Assembly: GCF_048066175.1 (NCBI RefSeq)
Contig: NZ_JBLTXA010000015.1
Coordinates: forward strand, 40,690 to 104,689
Origin: Niveispirillum fermenti
Lineage (GTDB): Bacteria > Pseudomonadota > Alphaproteobacteria > Azospirillales > Azospirillaceae
Direction of reading: 5' to 3'
Length of the DNA: 64,000 nucleotides
Shown: in pieces, positions 1 to 8,695 of the stretch
Position numbering within the stretch: position 1 is the stretch's first letter
Layout: every line of letters begins with the position of its first letter
Program-made: the position numbers and the translations under genes
The notes under the pieces: generated by a model
Database searches by the model: none
What the model was told of the DNA's origin: nothing
Seen by the model: the letters and a program-made list of their open reading frames with translations, nothing else

Positions 1-2
1 CA

Positions 3-779
3 CCGGTACAGGTCACCTGGCTTGGTTATTTCGGCACGACGGGTCTGCCGCAGATGGATTGGGTGATCGCCGACGAAACCGTGCTGCCGCCGGCGGAAAG
101 CCGCTTCTTCACCGAGAAGGTCTGGCACCTGCCGGGCAGCTATCTATGCTTCACCCCGCCTGAAGAAGCGCCGCCGGTGGCCCCGTCCCCATTGCTGAAT
201 ACGGGCAGCCTGACCTTCGGGTCCTTTCACAACCGGGCCAAGATCACGCCGGACACGGTCCATCTCTGGTCACGGACATTGCTGGCCATTCCCAACGCCC
301 GGCTTCTGGTGAAGGGCCGGCAGTTTGGTGATATCGGCGTGCGACGGGGCCTGCGCGATCAATTCATGGCCCAGGGCGTGGCACCCAACCGGCTGCGGAT
401 CGAGGGGGCGGCTGTCAGGTCGGAATATCTGAAAAGCTACGACATGGTCGATATCGTGCTGGATACCGTGCCATTCGGAGGCGGAACCACAACGGCGGAG
501 GCCCTGTGGATGGGGGTGCCCACCCTGACCCTGCATGGTGACCGCTGGGCAGGGCGGATCGGCCAGGGATTCTTGCGGGCGCTGGGACTGGAAGACCGGC
601 TGGTGGCAGCCGATCCGGCGGATTTCGTGGCCAAGGCCACCGCCCTGGCCGGCGATCCCCCGGCCCTGGCCACCCTGCGCCAGGAACTGCGCGACCGGTT
701 CCGGCAGTCCCCGCTGTGCGATGCGGCGGGCTTCACGCGCCGGCTGGAACAGGCCTATCGCGCCCTGTGGGCGGCCTGA
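3..779 (+). CDS. OGT-like glycosyltransferase (GT41), C-terminal part
   Basis: This is the C-terminal 258 residues of a protein whose start lies before the window; the frame is open from base 3. The sequence matches the catalytic C-lobe of SPINDLY/O-GlcNAc transferase-like proteins: an early TWLGYFGTTG stretch, then DWVIAD, a conserved GSFHNRAKI segment, and a late DTVPFGGGTTTAEALWMGVP block that in the family contacts the sugar nucleotide. In bacteria these domains usually follow TPR repeats and glycosylate proteins or glycans; flagellin is a common target in alphaproteobacteria, but nothing here shows the substrate. It converges on the RidA-like gene. Family assignment is firm; substrate is unknown. 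Confidence 0.85.
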   Translation, partial: PVQVTWLGYFGTTGLPQMDWVIADETVLPPAESRFFTEKVWHLPGSYLCFTPPEEAPPVAPSPLLNTGSLTFGSFHNRAKITPDTVHLWSRTLLAIPNARLLVKGRQFGDIGVRRGLRDQFMAQGVAPNRLRIEGAAVRSEYLKSYDMVDIVLDTVPFGGGTTTAEALWMGVPTLTLHGDRWAGRIGQGFLRALGLEDRLVAADPADFVAKATALAGDPPALATLRQELRDRFRQSPLCDAAGFTRRLEQAYRALWAA

Positions 780-874
780 CGCCGGGGCCCGCGGCGCATG
801 ACCTGTCAGGTCCGCCCCCAGGGTGGCCCCGGGAACAGACCTGATGCGTCGTCAATCACTGAAGAGGGTGCCCG

Positions 875-1306
875 TCAGCGAAGCTTCGCCATGCACTCCA
901 CCTCCAGCAACGCGCCCAGGGCCAGCCCGCTGGCGCCGAAGGCCGACCGGGCCGGCAGGCGATCGGGCTTGAAATAGGTGACGTAAATCTTGTTGAAGTC
1001 GCCCCACTGCGCCATGTCGGCCATCATGACGGTGCATTTGAACACATCATCCATGGTCAGCCCTCGCCGCTCCACTGCGGCCTTGATGTTTTCCATGGTC
1101 TGGCGGGCCTGCGCCTCCATGCCATCGGGCAGCTTCATGTCGGCGTCGTTGCCGATCTGGCCCGACAGGTAGAGGATGCCGTTCACCTCCGTGGATTCCG
1201 CGAAGGGCGCGCCCGGCCAGGCCTGATGGAACCGGATGCCGTCCTTTGCCAGAGCGGTTGTGGCCAGCAGGGCGGTGGCCAGCACCGCGATCGTCATCTT
1301 CAGCAT
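875..1306 (-). CDS. RidA/YjgF-family protein with signal peptide
   Basis: A 143-residue protein with a clear Sec signal peptide (about residues 1-20, cleavage after ATTALA) followed by a RidA fold: GILYLSGQIG near residue 45, a central helix ending in DDVFKCTVMM, and the terminal ALGALLEVECMA strand. Cytosolic RidA hydrolyses reactive enamine/imine intermediates from PLP enzymes. The terminal Arg-x-Ala-x-x-x family pattern is seen as RSAFGASGLALGALLEVE, so the ligand pocket may be intact. An exported member should act in the periplasm. It is the last gene of a minus-strand run with the M19-like and amidohydrolase genes, 10 bp after the former. Family is sure; role is inferred. Confidence 0.88.
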   Translation of the reverse strand: MLKMTIAVLATALLATTALAKDGIRFHQAWPGAPFAESTEVNGILYLSGQIGNDADMKLPDGMEAQARQTMENIKAAVERRGLTMDDVFKCTVMMADMAQWGDFNKIYVTYFKPDRLPARSAFGASGLALGALLEVECMAKLR

Positions 1307-1316
1307 TGTATGGTCC

Positions 1317-2483
1317 TTATCCCCAGGTATCTTGCGCGAAACGGATGAAGTTGCGGCCCAGGATCTTTTCCACCTGCCCCGTCTTCAACCCCCGCGCCAT
1401 CAGCAGGTCGGCCAGCTTCTGGAACTGCCCGGGACCGCGCAGGTCCATGATGAAGGGTGTCGTCGTGGCCGTTTCCCCAGCCGCCGCGATGCCCTTGGCG
1501 ACGCGGTCGGCATTTTCCTTGCGCAGTTCCTCCATATAGGCATCCATGTCGTCATAGCTGGTGATGCCCCCGTCGGTGCCGATGCCGACATGGTCCTCCC
1601 CCGCCACCTTCACGGCGTGCAGGATATGCTCCACCACGTCATTGGCGGTGGCGACACGGTTGCGCGCCAGGAACGGCATGAAATAGATGCCGACGAAGCC
1701 GCCCTTCTGCGCCACAGCCCGCATTTCGGCGTCGGTCTTGTTGCGCGGCAGGTCCACCAGGGCACGGCAGCCCGTATGGTTGATGGAAAGCGGCCGCGTG
1801 GATGCGTGGATGGCGTCCAGACAGGTCTGCCGGTTGGAATGGGAGAGGTCCACCATCACGCGATTCTGCTCGATCCGGGCCAGAACCTCGCGGCCGAAAT
1901 CGGTCAGACCCTGATCTTCCGGCATGATGCTGCCGGAACCAAGCTGGTTCTTCACATTATAGGTCAGTTGCATGACGCGGATGCCCATGTCCGCGAAGAT
2001 ATCGACGCGGGAGGCATCGTCGCCGAACATGGCCCCGTTCTGGAAACCCAGGATCATGCCGATCCGGTTTTCCGCCTTGGCCCGGGCGATATCGCCGGCC
2101 CGCAGGACCAGGGCCAGTTCCTCCGGCTGGGCGCGCACCTGGGCCAGGGTTTCCGCCGTTTGCCGGACGCTGAATTCGAACGGCTCGTCGGGGCCGGCCA
2201 CCCAGCCGATCGTGACATTCACGGCCGTCAGCCCGGACCGCCGGGCATCGGCGACCGCCCGATCATCAATGCGGTAACGCACCTCCCGCGGGGCATCCTC
2301 CGGAGGCCTGGCGTTGGGATTGCCGATCCCGCCCAGTGTATTGACGATGGTCATGCCCCGGATCGTCGTGGCACCGGCCGGGCCGTCGATCGGCGTCACG
2401 GCGGCATGTGCAGCCGTGACGGGCAACAGGAAGGTGGCTGCGGATGCCAGCAGCAGGTGGCGGCGCGCGATATCCGTCATCAC
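1317..2483 (-). CDS. divergent peptidase M19 (membrane dipeptidase) family protein, exported
   Basis: A 388-residue protein with an N-terminal signal (arginines at RRH, hydrophobic core, cleavage near AHA) and an M19 TIM-barrel. The two histidine motifs of the family are present (VDLSHSNRQ and SINHTGCRAL), as is the late VGIGTDGG motif. The first metal motif, normally His-x-Asp near the mature N-terminus, is replaced by NTLGG, and the bridging glutamate region reads GFQNG rather than the usual E-G-G. These changes may define a subfamily with altered metal use. Its start overlaps the stop of the upstream amidohydrolase gene by 4 bp, so the two are probably translationally coupled. Confidence 0.82.
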   Translation of the reverse strand: MMTDIARRHLLLASAATFLLPVTAAHAAVTPIDGPAGATTIRGMTIVNTLGGIGNPNARPPEDAPREVRYRIDDRAVADARRSGLTAVNVTIGWVAGPDEPFEFSVRQTAETLAQVRAQPEELALVLRAGDIARAKAENRIGMILGFQNGAMFGDDASRVDIFADMGIRVMQLTYNVKNQLGSGSIMPEDQGLTDFGREVLARIEQNRVMVDLSHSNRQTCLDAIHASTRPLSINHTGCRALVDLPRNKTDAEMRAVAQKGGFVGIYFMPFLARNRVATANDVVEHILHAVKVAGEDHVGIGTDGGITSYDDMDAYMEELRKENADRVAKGIAAAGETATTTPFIMDLRGPGQFQKLADLLMARGLKTGQVEKILGRNFIRFAQDTWG

Positions 2484-3919
2484 GGCATCTCCTCGGCGGT
2501 GATCGGGCGATAGTCGGTGCGGTCCAGGCGCGCCCCGCGCTTAACAGTGAAACGCAGGGTCCGCAGGTTGGACAGGTCGGCCAGCGGGTCCTTGTCCAGC
2601 ACCACGAAATTGGCCAGCTTGCCCGGCTCGACAGAGCCCATTTCCGCTTCCTGCCCCATGGCCCGCGCACCGTCCAGCGTGGCGGCGCGGATCACGGCGG
2701 CGGTCGACATGCCAGCCCGGTCGTGAAGCAATTCCAATTCGTCGTGAAGGGCGGGCCAGGGATGGGCCGCCGGCGGCACGCCGTCGGTGCCCGCCACAAC
2801 CGTCACACCCGCCCGCAAGGCCTGTGCCGTCAGGGCGGCCGCCACATCCAGCGAGCAATGGGGGCGCGGTTTCATGTCGGGATTGGCCGCCAGCCGCCGG
2901 TCATATTCGCGATAGACCCACAAGGTGGCATCCAGCAGGATACCCTTGGTGGCCATCTCGCCGAACAGCTTCGCCATCTCCGGATTGTCGCCGCCGATCA
3001 GCTTCGCCGCTTCCACAGGCCGGCGGTCCTTGTAGGTCGTCGGGCGTGGGTCGGAAATCTGATAGGCCAGGTAACAGGTGTGTGAAATGGAATTGACCCC
3101 GGCCGCCACCACGGCGTCCGGCGGGGTCGGGAACACCATGCCGTGGGCCCAGACCATCATCCCCTGCCGGTGCGCTTCCGCCGTGATGCGCTTCACGTCC
3201 TGCGGACGCAGATTGTCATAGAGCTTGACCGCGACGGCCGACGTGCCGCGTGCCAGTGTCACGGCCTCGGCCAGATCGGTGTCGTCGTCCACGGCGCGCA
3301 TCCATGGGGCGCTGCCCGGCTTCACCCCTTCCGCTGCGGCGGCGGTGCGGGGATCATCGAAGAAATCCGGTCCCGCGAAGATGGCGCCGGCAAGGATGTC
3401 GGGACCCGGTATCTCGCCCATCCGTGCGGCCCGTGCATATTCGTTCACGGCCCGCAGATCGTCCGCCATGTCGCGCACGGCCGTGATCCCACCGAACAGG
3501 TCGCGGCGCATCTGCGCTTCGGCCCGGGGGCGGTTGGGCGGGGTCGCCATGTGCTGGTGGCTGTCGATCAGACCGGGAATGACGAAGGCACCATCGATAT
3601 CGATGATGGCGGCCCCGGCACGCCGGGCCGGGTCCAGGTTCGCGGCGGGCAGCACCTCCACGATGCGCTCACCGTCGGTGATGATCGCCATGCCGGCCTG
3701 CGCCGGTCCGCCACGTCCGTCGATCAGGGTCGCACCGGTATAGATCACGCGCACGCCTGGGGCCGCGGGGGCATAGGGGCGCGGCACACCGTCGGCCGCC
3801 ACAGGTATGGCGGGCACCGCCAGCGCCGCCGCCAGCAGCAGGAAACGCCACGTCCGGCCCCACCCCCGAGGGTGCCGCGCACCACGCGGCCCGCCGCCAT
3901 TCTTGCCAGGATAATGCAT
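2480..3919 (-). CDS. amidohydrolase-superfamily enzyme, exported (imidazolonepropionase/prolidase-like)
   Basis: A 479-residue metal-dependent amidohydrolase. It has a basic N-terminus and a hydrophobic stretch (about residues 25-42) that ends in a signal cleavage site near VAA, followed by the small beta domain and then HQH (His121, His123). Further ligands of the class are visible: a lysine in VAVKLYDN, a histidine in VWAHGM, another in SISHTC, and the aspartate in VAGTDGV. The C-terminal EPGKLANFVVLDKDPL strand is typical of COG1228 members that cut cyclic amides or dipeptides. First gene of the minus-strand set with the M19-like and RidA-like proteins, all predicted to be exported. Substrate unknown. 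Confidence 0.85.
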   Translation of the reverse strand: MHYPGKNGGGPRGARHPRGWGRTWRFLLLAAALAVPAIPVAADGVPRPYAPAAPGVRVIYTGATLIDGRGGPAQAGMAIITDGERIVEVLPAANLDPARRAGAAIIDIDGAFVIPGLIDSHQHMATPPNRPRAEAQMRRDLFGGITAVRDMADDLRAVNEYARAARMGEIPGPDILAGAIFAGPDFFDDPRTAAAAEGVKPGSAPWMRAVDDDTDLAEAVTLARGTSAVAVKLYDNLRPQDVKRITAEAHRQGMMVWAHGMVFPTPPDAVVAAGVNSISHTCYLAYQISDPRPTTYKDRRPVEAAKLIGGDNPEMAKLFGEMATKGILLDATLWVYREYDRRLAANPDMKPRPHCSLDVAAALTAQALRAGVTVVAGTDGVPPAAHPWPALHDELELLHDRAGMSTAAVIRAATLDGARAMGQEAEMGSVEPGKLANFVVLDKDPLADLSNLRTLRFTVKRGARLDRTDYRPITAEEMP

Positions 3920-4329
3920 GTTGTCCGACCGTCCTTGTTCAACTGGATTGCTAGCCTAATACTGCCTTGCGGTAATCAGAACCTGTTGGCTCTAATCACC
4001 GCCCTCAAATACCGGCGCCAACATTCGTTGGCTTGGCTACACCGCACGAGCGGCGCGGCGGCGGTCGCCGCCGTACCAGATTGCGATGAGGTCCATTCAT
4101 CGCAATTTGATATAAAGGGTCCGGCAAGCCAAGCATGGTTGCCGGCCGCTGAACAGCCCCCGGTTTCACTCATTCTCCACGCACAGCCTCTGATCGCGCG
4201 ACGCCCGTGGACCCTGGCAGGGATACCATCGATATCGACGCAACAATGAATTTCTTATTTCATTTTTTGGATGCAAATATTTAGAATACGGATAAACATC
4301 CATGACCCCGCCACAAACCAGAGTGCAAC
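3920..4329. promoter_or_regulatory. divergent intergenic region of the amidohydrolase and dehydrogenase genes
   Basis: A 410-bp gap between divergent start codons with no credible gene. It holds a perfect 6-bp hairpin with a 4-nt loop (4017-4032), a larger dyad (4080-4106, listed separately), and an AT-rich stretch (about 4250-4300) just before the dehydrogenase, a plausible promoter zone. The GntR regulator encoded two genes away is the natural candidate to bind here. Confidence 0.6.
4080..4106. promoter_or_regulatory. perfect 10-bp inverted repeat, candidate operator
   Basis: The left arm ATTGCGATGA (4080-4089) and right arm TCATCGCAAT (4097-4106) are exact reverse complements with a 7-bp centre. 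It lies between two divergent transcription units, and no T-run follows either arm, so an operator is more likely than a terminator. Binding by the nearby GntR protein is inference. Confidence 0.5.
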
Positions 4330-5358
4330 ATGGCTTCCGCTTCTCCCCGCAAGATCGTCGTCACCCAGCGATTCTTTGATGATCGTTCGCTGGCCTATCT
4401 GCGTGCCCATGGATGCACCGTCGAACTGGCCCCGCCGCCGCCTGGCATGGGCGAGGGCGATATGGATGTGGAAACACTGCGCCGGCTGCTGACGGGTGCG
4501 GCGGGCTGGATCGTCGGCCACGCCCATGTGACGCGGGCCTTGCTGGCGGCATTGCCCGACCTGCTGGTGGTCGCCCGCCGCGGGGTGGGATATGAGCGCG
4601 TGGATGTGGAGGCGGCGCGCAGCCTGGGCCGGGTCGTGACCATCGCCGCCGGCGGCAATGATGCCTCCGTGGCCGATCATGCCATCGGGCTGATGATCGC
4701 CGTGGGCCGGCGGTTCCGCCAGTCGCAGGCCGGCATGCTGGACGGCGACTGGTCGATCCTGACCGGTTCGGACCTTTGCGAGAAGACGGTCGGCCTGGTG
4801 GGGCTGGGCCGTATTGGCCGAAGCGTCGTGCGTCGCCTGTCGGGCTTCGATGTCCGCGTTCTGGTCCATACAAGCAGCCCCGATGCCGATTATGCGCAGC
4901 GGACAGGCATCGAATATACCGACCTGCCCGAACTTCTGCGCCGTTGCGATTATGTCAGCCTGCATGCGCCGCTGACCCCGCGGACGAAGGGCCTGATCGG
5001 CGCTTCGGCCCTTGCCGCCATGAAGAAGGGTGCCTTCCTGATCAATACCGCGCGGGGTGGTCTGGTCGATGACGCCGCCCTGCTGGATGCGCTGCGGTCG
5101 GGCCATCTTGGCGGTGCCGGGCTTGACGTGTTCGCCAGCGAGGCCGACCCCGCCCTGCGCCCCGTCACAGAGGCGCTGCTGGCCTTGCCGAACGTCGTGG
5201 CCACGCCGCACGCCGCCGCCTCCACGCATGAGGGACTGGCCCGAACCAATCTGGTTGCGGCGCGCTGCGTCGTGTCCATCCTGGACGGCAAATCCCCCCC
5301 GCCCGGCACCGTGATTGCCGACGGCCGGGACACCTTGCCGCTGCCGGCCGGCGGCTGA
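4330..5358 (+). CDS. D-isomer-specific 2-hydroxyacid dehydrogenase (SerA-like)
   Basis: A 342-residue NAD-dependent dehydrogenase of the phosphoglycerate/2-hydroxyacid family. The nucleotide-binding motif GLVGLGRIGRSV lies near residue 158. The substrate-binding arginine is in LINTARGGLVD, followed by a GAGLDVFASE segment with the catalytic glutamate and a TPHAAAST segment with the acid/base histidine. There is no C-terminal ACT domain, so it is shorter than serine-pathway SerA and more like a catabolic or broad-range enzyme. It is followed 75 bp later by a GntR regulator and faces the amidohydrolase operon, suggesting it reduces or oxidises a 2-oxo acid made in that pathway. Substrate not determinable. 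Confidence 0.85.
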   Translation: MASASPRKIVVTQRFFDDRSLAYLRAHGCTVELAPPPPGMGEGDMDVETLRRLLTGAAGWIVGHAHVTRALLAALPDLLVVARRGVGYERVDVEAARSLGRVVTIAAGGNDASVADHAIGLMIAVGRRFRQSQAGMLDGDWSILTGSDLCEKTVGLVGLGRIGRSVVRRLSGFDVRVLVHTSSPDADYAQRTGIEYTDLPELLRRCDYVSLHAPLTPRTKGLIGASALAAMKKGAFLINTARGGLVDDAALLDALRSGHLGGAGLDVFASEADPALRPVTEALLALPNVVATPHAAASTHEGLARTNLVAARCVVSILDGKSPPPGTVIADGRDTLPLPAGG

Positions 5359-5433
5359 TCATTCGGGGTTGCACGACGGCCACCCGGCTGGTGTAAGAAA
5401 CCAGGTGGCTCGCGGCGCAGGGCGGAGTGGCAG

Positions 5434-6204
5434 GTGGCGGAAATGGCAAGCACGGACGATATTGAACAGGATGAGAGCCTGACCGATCACCAGCGGACGG
5501 AGCCGGCCACCCATACCGTGCTGACGCGCCTGCGCGAACTGATCGTGACGGGTAAGATCGCGCCGGACACCAAGTTGCGGGCCGAAGCGCTGGCCACGCT
5601 GCTGAACGTATCGCGCACACCCATTCGCAGCGCCCTGGCCGTGCTGTCGGCCGAGGGGCTTGTCAGCTACAGCGTCAATCGCGGTTATACTGTCCGTCCC
5701 GTCACGATCGGCGATGTGTTCGACAGCATCGATGTGCGGGCGTCCCTGGAAGGGATCGCCGTGCGCACGACCGTCGATCACGGCTGGGAGGCGGACGCGC
5801 TGGCCGAACTGGCCGAAATCGTGCGCCAGGGCCGGGTGATTGTCGATCGGGGCGTCTGGTCGGAAGAGATCGAGCTTGACTGGTATCAGCTCAATTTCCA
5901 GTTCCATCGGGCCATCCTGTTCGAATCCCGGAACGAGGTGTTGCGCGCAGCCATGCGCATGACCCTGATCTATCCCGTGCTGGGCGATGCTGCACGCCTG
6001 TGCCCCAGCGTGGCGGCCTGTGTCCCGCCGCGGCACCGGCAAATCCCGTCGACCCCGCCGGCCCATATTCTGGGCTCTCAGCAGGACCACGAGGAGGTGC
6101 TGGCCGCCATCCGGCGGGAGGACAGCACAGAGGCGCAGCGGCTGATGCACGCCCATGTGCTGGCCACCAAGACCCGCCTGCACGCCGTCGTCATCCCCCG
6201 ATAG
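5434..6204 (+). CDS. GntR-family (FadR/FCD type) transcriptional regulator
   Basis: A 256-residue regulator starting at GTG. Residues about 25-90 form the GntR winged helix (LRELIVTGKIAPDTKL, then SRTPIRSALAVLSAEGLVSY as recognition region). The remainder is all-helical and fits the FCD ligand-binding domain, with FQFHRAILFES in the middle and a late QQDHEEVLAAI helix carrying a histidine usual for metal/ligand binding in FCD domains. Such proteins typically repress catabolic genes and respond to a carboxylic acid. Co-directional with the 2-hydroxyacid dehydrogenase; the 4080-4106 dyad is the best candidate site. Confidence 0.88.
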   Translation: MAEMASTDDIEQDESLTDHQRTEPATHTVLTRLRELIVTGKIAPDTKLRAEALATLLNVSRTPIRSALAVLSAEGLVSYSVNRGYTVRPVTIGDVFDSIDVRASLEGIAVRTTVDHGWEADALAELAEIVRQGRVIVDRGVWSEEIELDWYQLNFQFHRAILFESRNEVLRAAMRMTLIYPVLGDAARLCPSVAACVPPRHRQIPSTPPAHILGSQQDHEEVLAAIRREDSTEAQRLMHAHVLATKTRLHAVVIPR

Positions 6205-6245
6205 GGGGCGGGGCGCGTGCGCCCTCCCGAACCCTTTCCCCCCCC

Positions 6246-7889
6246 TCAGAAGCCCGCGGCGATGGCAATGGCGGCGTCACCCGCCTCATTCTGCAACCGG
6301 TCCAGTTGAGCCACGACCTGTTCGGACGCGGCCTCCACCTCGGCAATTTCCGCCATCGCGCCGTCCAGATCACCGGCATTGAACAGTTCGACGGCGCGGA
6401 TGCCATGTTCATGCACCGACCGGTGCGGGGCTTCCAGCGCTGCATAGGCGGGGTGGGAGCGCAGCGGCATCGACGCCGCACCGTAATACCATTTGCCCAA
6501 CCGGCACGCATCATGGCGGGCCAGTTCGTCGGCCCGCAGCGTCTGCAGCCCGACCACCATGTCCGCCAGGCGTTTCTTCCACATGATGTGGTCGACCTTG
6601 GCGATCTTCACGATCTTGTTGGGGATGTCCTGCTTCATCAGGTCGGACAATTGCCGGCCCAGAAGGGCCTCCACCCCCTTTGTCGCTTCCACATTGCGCA
6701 TGATGGCCTGGCTGTTGGAAGCGGCACGGCCCGCGATGTCGGTCACGCCATGCGCCACTTCCTGGGCAGCCGCCGTTTGCTGCTGCAGGATGGCCGCGAT
6801 TTCCGCCATGCGTTCCGTGGTGGTGTCCACCCGCTGGGTCACGTCGTCGATTCGGGAGGAGACGTCCCGCATCTGGTCCTGACCCGCAGCCACAGCACGG
6901 GTACCCTCCTGCATGGACCCGACGATGGCGCCCATCTCATTGCGCAGATGGGACAGGCGGGCGCGGATATCCTCCGTCGCCTTGGCCGTCTGGTTGGCCA
7001 GGGACTTGACCTCCGACGCCACGACGGCAAAGCCCTTGCCGGCCTCCCCCGCCCTTGCCGCCTCGATCGTGGCGTTCAGGGCCAGCAGGTTGGTCTGGGC
7101 GGCAATAGCCTCGATACTGCCCAATATGTCCTGGATGCGGTCGGACGCCTCGGACAGTTCGGAAACGCGCGACGCGCTGTCGGCCACGGCCTGAGCGATG
7201 GCATCCATGCCGCGGACGGCGCTGGCCACGGCCTGCCGCCCGCCTTCCGCCACGTCATGTGCTTCCGATGCCAGACGGGCCACATCCTGACTGCGGGCCG
7301 AAATCTCGTTCACGCCGGCAACCGTTTCCTCCGTCGCCGCCGCGATGGCCTGCGCCTGGGCATCGACGGCGCGCAACTGCCCCACCATTTCCGCATTGGC
7401 GATGGAGGCGTCGTTGATGGCGGTGGCCACATCGACGGTACGGTCCATCAGCCCGGTCGCGAAGCCTTTCAGATCGGTGGGAACGGCCGCAGGTTTGCCG
7501 GCCTCCGCCGCCACCGGCGCGGGCGGCGCCAGCAGGCGGTCAAGGGCGGCCGAAAGCATGCCGCCCAGCGCGCGCACCTCCTGTTCCGCGACACCGATGC
7601 GCCAGCGATTGGCCCGCATGATGGCGGCCACCATTGTCGCCTGCGCATCCATGAAAGCGGCACTGGCCGCCGCGGGGCTCATGCCCGCCGCGCGATAGGC
7701 ACCGGCCAGACGGGCAACATCCGCCTTCTCCAACTCACCTGCAATCAGGGAGCGCAGTGCCGCGACGGTCGCGCCGTCGGGATGGGCGCCATTGCCGAGA
7801 CGGCGGTGCAAAACTTCGGCAGCGGAACCAAATACTCCTCCAAGCCGCCCCAAAACCGCGCGCCCCGCCGCAAAAGCCTGACCATGCAT
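6246..7889 (-). CDS. soluble methyl-accepting chemotaxis protein with C-terminal CZB domain
   Basis: A 547-residue chemoreceptor without any membrane segment. Residues about 1-125 are an alanine-rich helical region I cannot assign. The MCP signalling domain spans roughly 140-400, with the conserved hairpin tip read as EAARAGEAGKGFAVVASEVK. The C-terminal part (about 425-540) matches the chemoreceptor zinc-binding domain: a histidine in KVDHIMWK, the CRLGKWYY cysteine, and histidines in SHPAY and PHRSVHEHG, the usual 3-His/1-Cys site. CZB receptors sense zinc or hypochlorous acid in the cytoplasm. It stands alone on the minus strand; no other che genes are nearby. Confidence 0.92.
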   Translation of the reverse strand: MHGQAFAAGRAVLGRLGGVFGSAAEVLHRRLGNGAHPDGATVAALRSLIAGELEKADVARLAGAYRAAGMSPAAASAAFMDAQATMVAAIMRANRWRIGVAEQEVRALGGMLSAALDRLLAPPAPVAAEAGKPAAVPTDLKGFATGLMDRTVDVATAINDASIANAEMVGQLRAVDAQAQAIAAATEETVAGVNEISARSQDVARLASEAHDVAEGGRQAVASAVRGMDAIAQAVADSASRVSELSEASDRIQDILGSIEAIAAQTNLLALNATIEAARAGEAGKGFAVVASEVKSLANQTAKATEDIRARLSHLRNEMGAIVGSMQEGTRAVAAGQDQMRDVSSRIDDVTQRVDTTTERMAEIAAILQQQTAAAQEVAHGVTDIAGRAASNSQAIMRNVEATKGVEALLGRQLSDLMKQDIPNKIVKIAKVDHIMWKKRLADMVVGLQTLRADELARHDACRLGKWYYGAASMPLRSHPAYAALEAPHRSVHEHGIRAVELFNAGDLDGAMAEIAEVEAASEQVVAQLDRLQNEAGDAAIAIAAGF

Positions 7890-7993
7890 TTTCTGTCACC
7901 TGTTGCCGCATCGACCTAACGGGCTGTGTGTAACAGGTTTGTCCTTATTGGAAAATGCTGCCTGAACTTTTGCGCAGTGCAAAAATTATTGCT

Positions 7994-8695
7994 TCATTGC
8001 AGCAATGTCAGGAACCGAACGGTTGAAGACAAATCGTTGCGTTGCACGGCGCGCCGGTCGGCCGCCTCCCAATCCTCGCCCCATTTCTCGATCTGGTAGT
8101 TCTCGTCCAGTTGCGCCAGATCGAAGGCCTGTTCGGGCGTGAGATGTCCGTCGACCAGGGCCAGCGACACCAACAGGGAACCCGTGATGCCGATGCAGTT
8201 CTGCAACGCCGTCAATCGCCATTCATCCAGTTCGCCGACGGCGGCCCCCAGGGCCTTCAGCGCCCCCTCGGGCTGGGGCCTGTGGATGATGCCGCTTGTG
8301 ATCAACAGGTGTGCGTCATGGCGCCGGGCTGCCCAGTCCAGCAGCGGGTTCCACAGCCTCGCCTGCCGTTCCACCAGTTCTTCCGGCTCTTCCGCGCGGT
8401 AGCAGACCAGTTCGCTTTCGCCATAGGCGGCGGATGCCGCGGCCACGTCGGCCAGCCGCCCGCGCACGCCGTCGATGCTGGTGCTGGCCAATTGCGTCAG
8501 GGGCATGGTGGCGGGTTTGACCTCCTCCCCCTGCGCCGTCCATTCGGCGGCGATGGCATCCGCCAGGGCCTGAGTTGGCACGGTCAGCGGCAGTTTGGCA
8601 GGCGTGCGCACGGGCTTGCCATCCAGGGCGATGCCGAATCCATCCTCGACCGCAACCACATCGACCTGCTTGTAGAAGCGCTTCATCCTTTTCAA
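7994..8695 (-). CDS. ATP12-family F1-ATPase assembly chaperone
   Basis: A 233-residue protein of the ATP12 family. The N-terminal half carries the diagnostic GFGIALDGKPVRTPAKLPL and the AIAAEWTAQGEEVKP helix, followed by MPLTQLASTSID. In mitochondria ATP12 protects the F1 alpha subunit before assembly; bacterial homologues occur mainly in alphaproteobacteria and are expected to do the same. Its start overlaps the HAD-phosphatase stop by 4 bp, so it belongs to the minus-strand operon that begins further right with crcB and rluA-type genes. Length is normal for the family. Confidence 0.92.
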   Translation of the reverse strand: MKRMKRFYKQVDVVAVEDGFGIALDGKPVRTPAKLPLTVPTQALADAIAAEWTAQGEEVKPATMPLTQLASTSIDGVRGRLADVAAASAAYGESELVCYRAEEPEELVERQARLWNPLLDWAARRHDAHLLITSGIIHRPQPEGALKALGAAVGELDEWRLTALQNCIGITGSLLVSLALVDGHLTPEQAFDLAQLDENYQIEKWGEDWEAADRRAVQRNDLSSTVRFLTLLQ

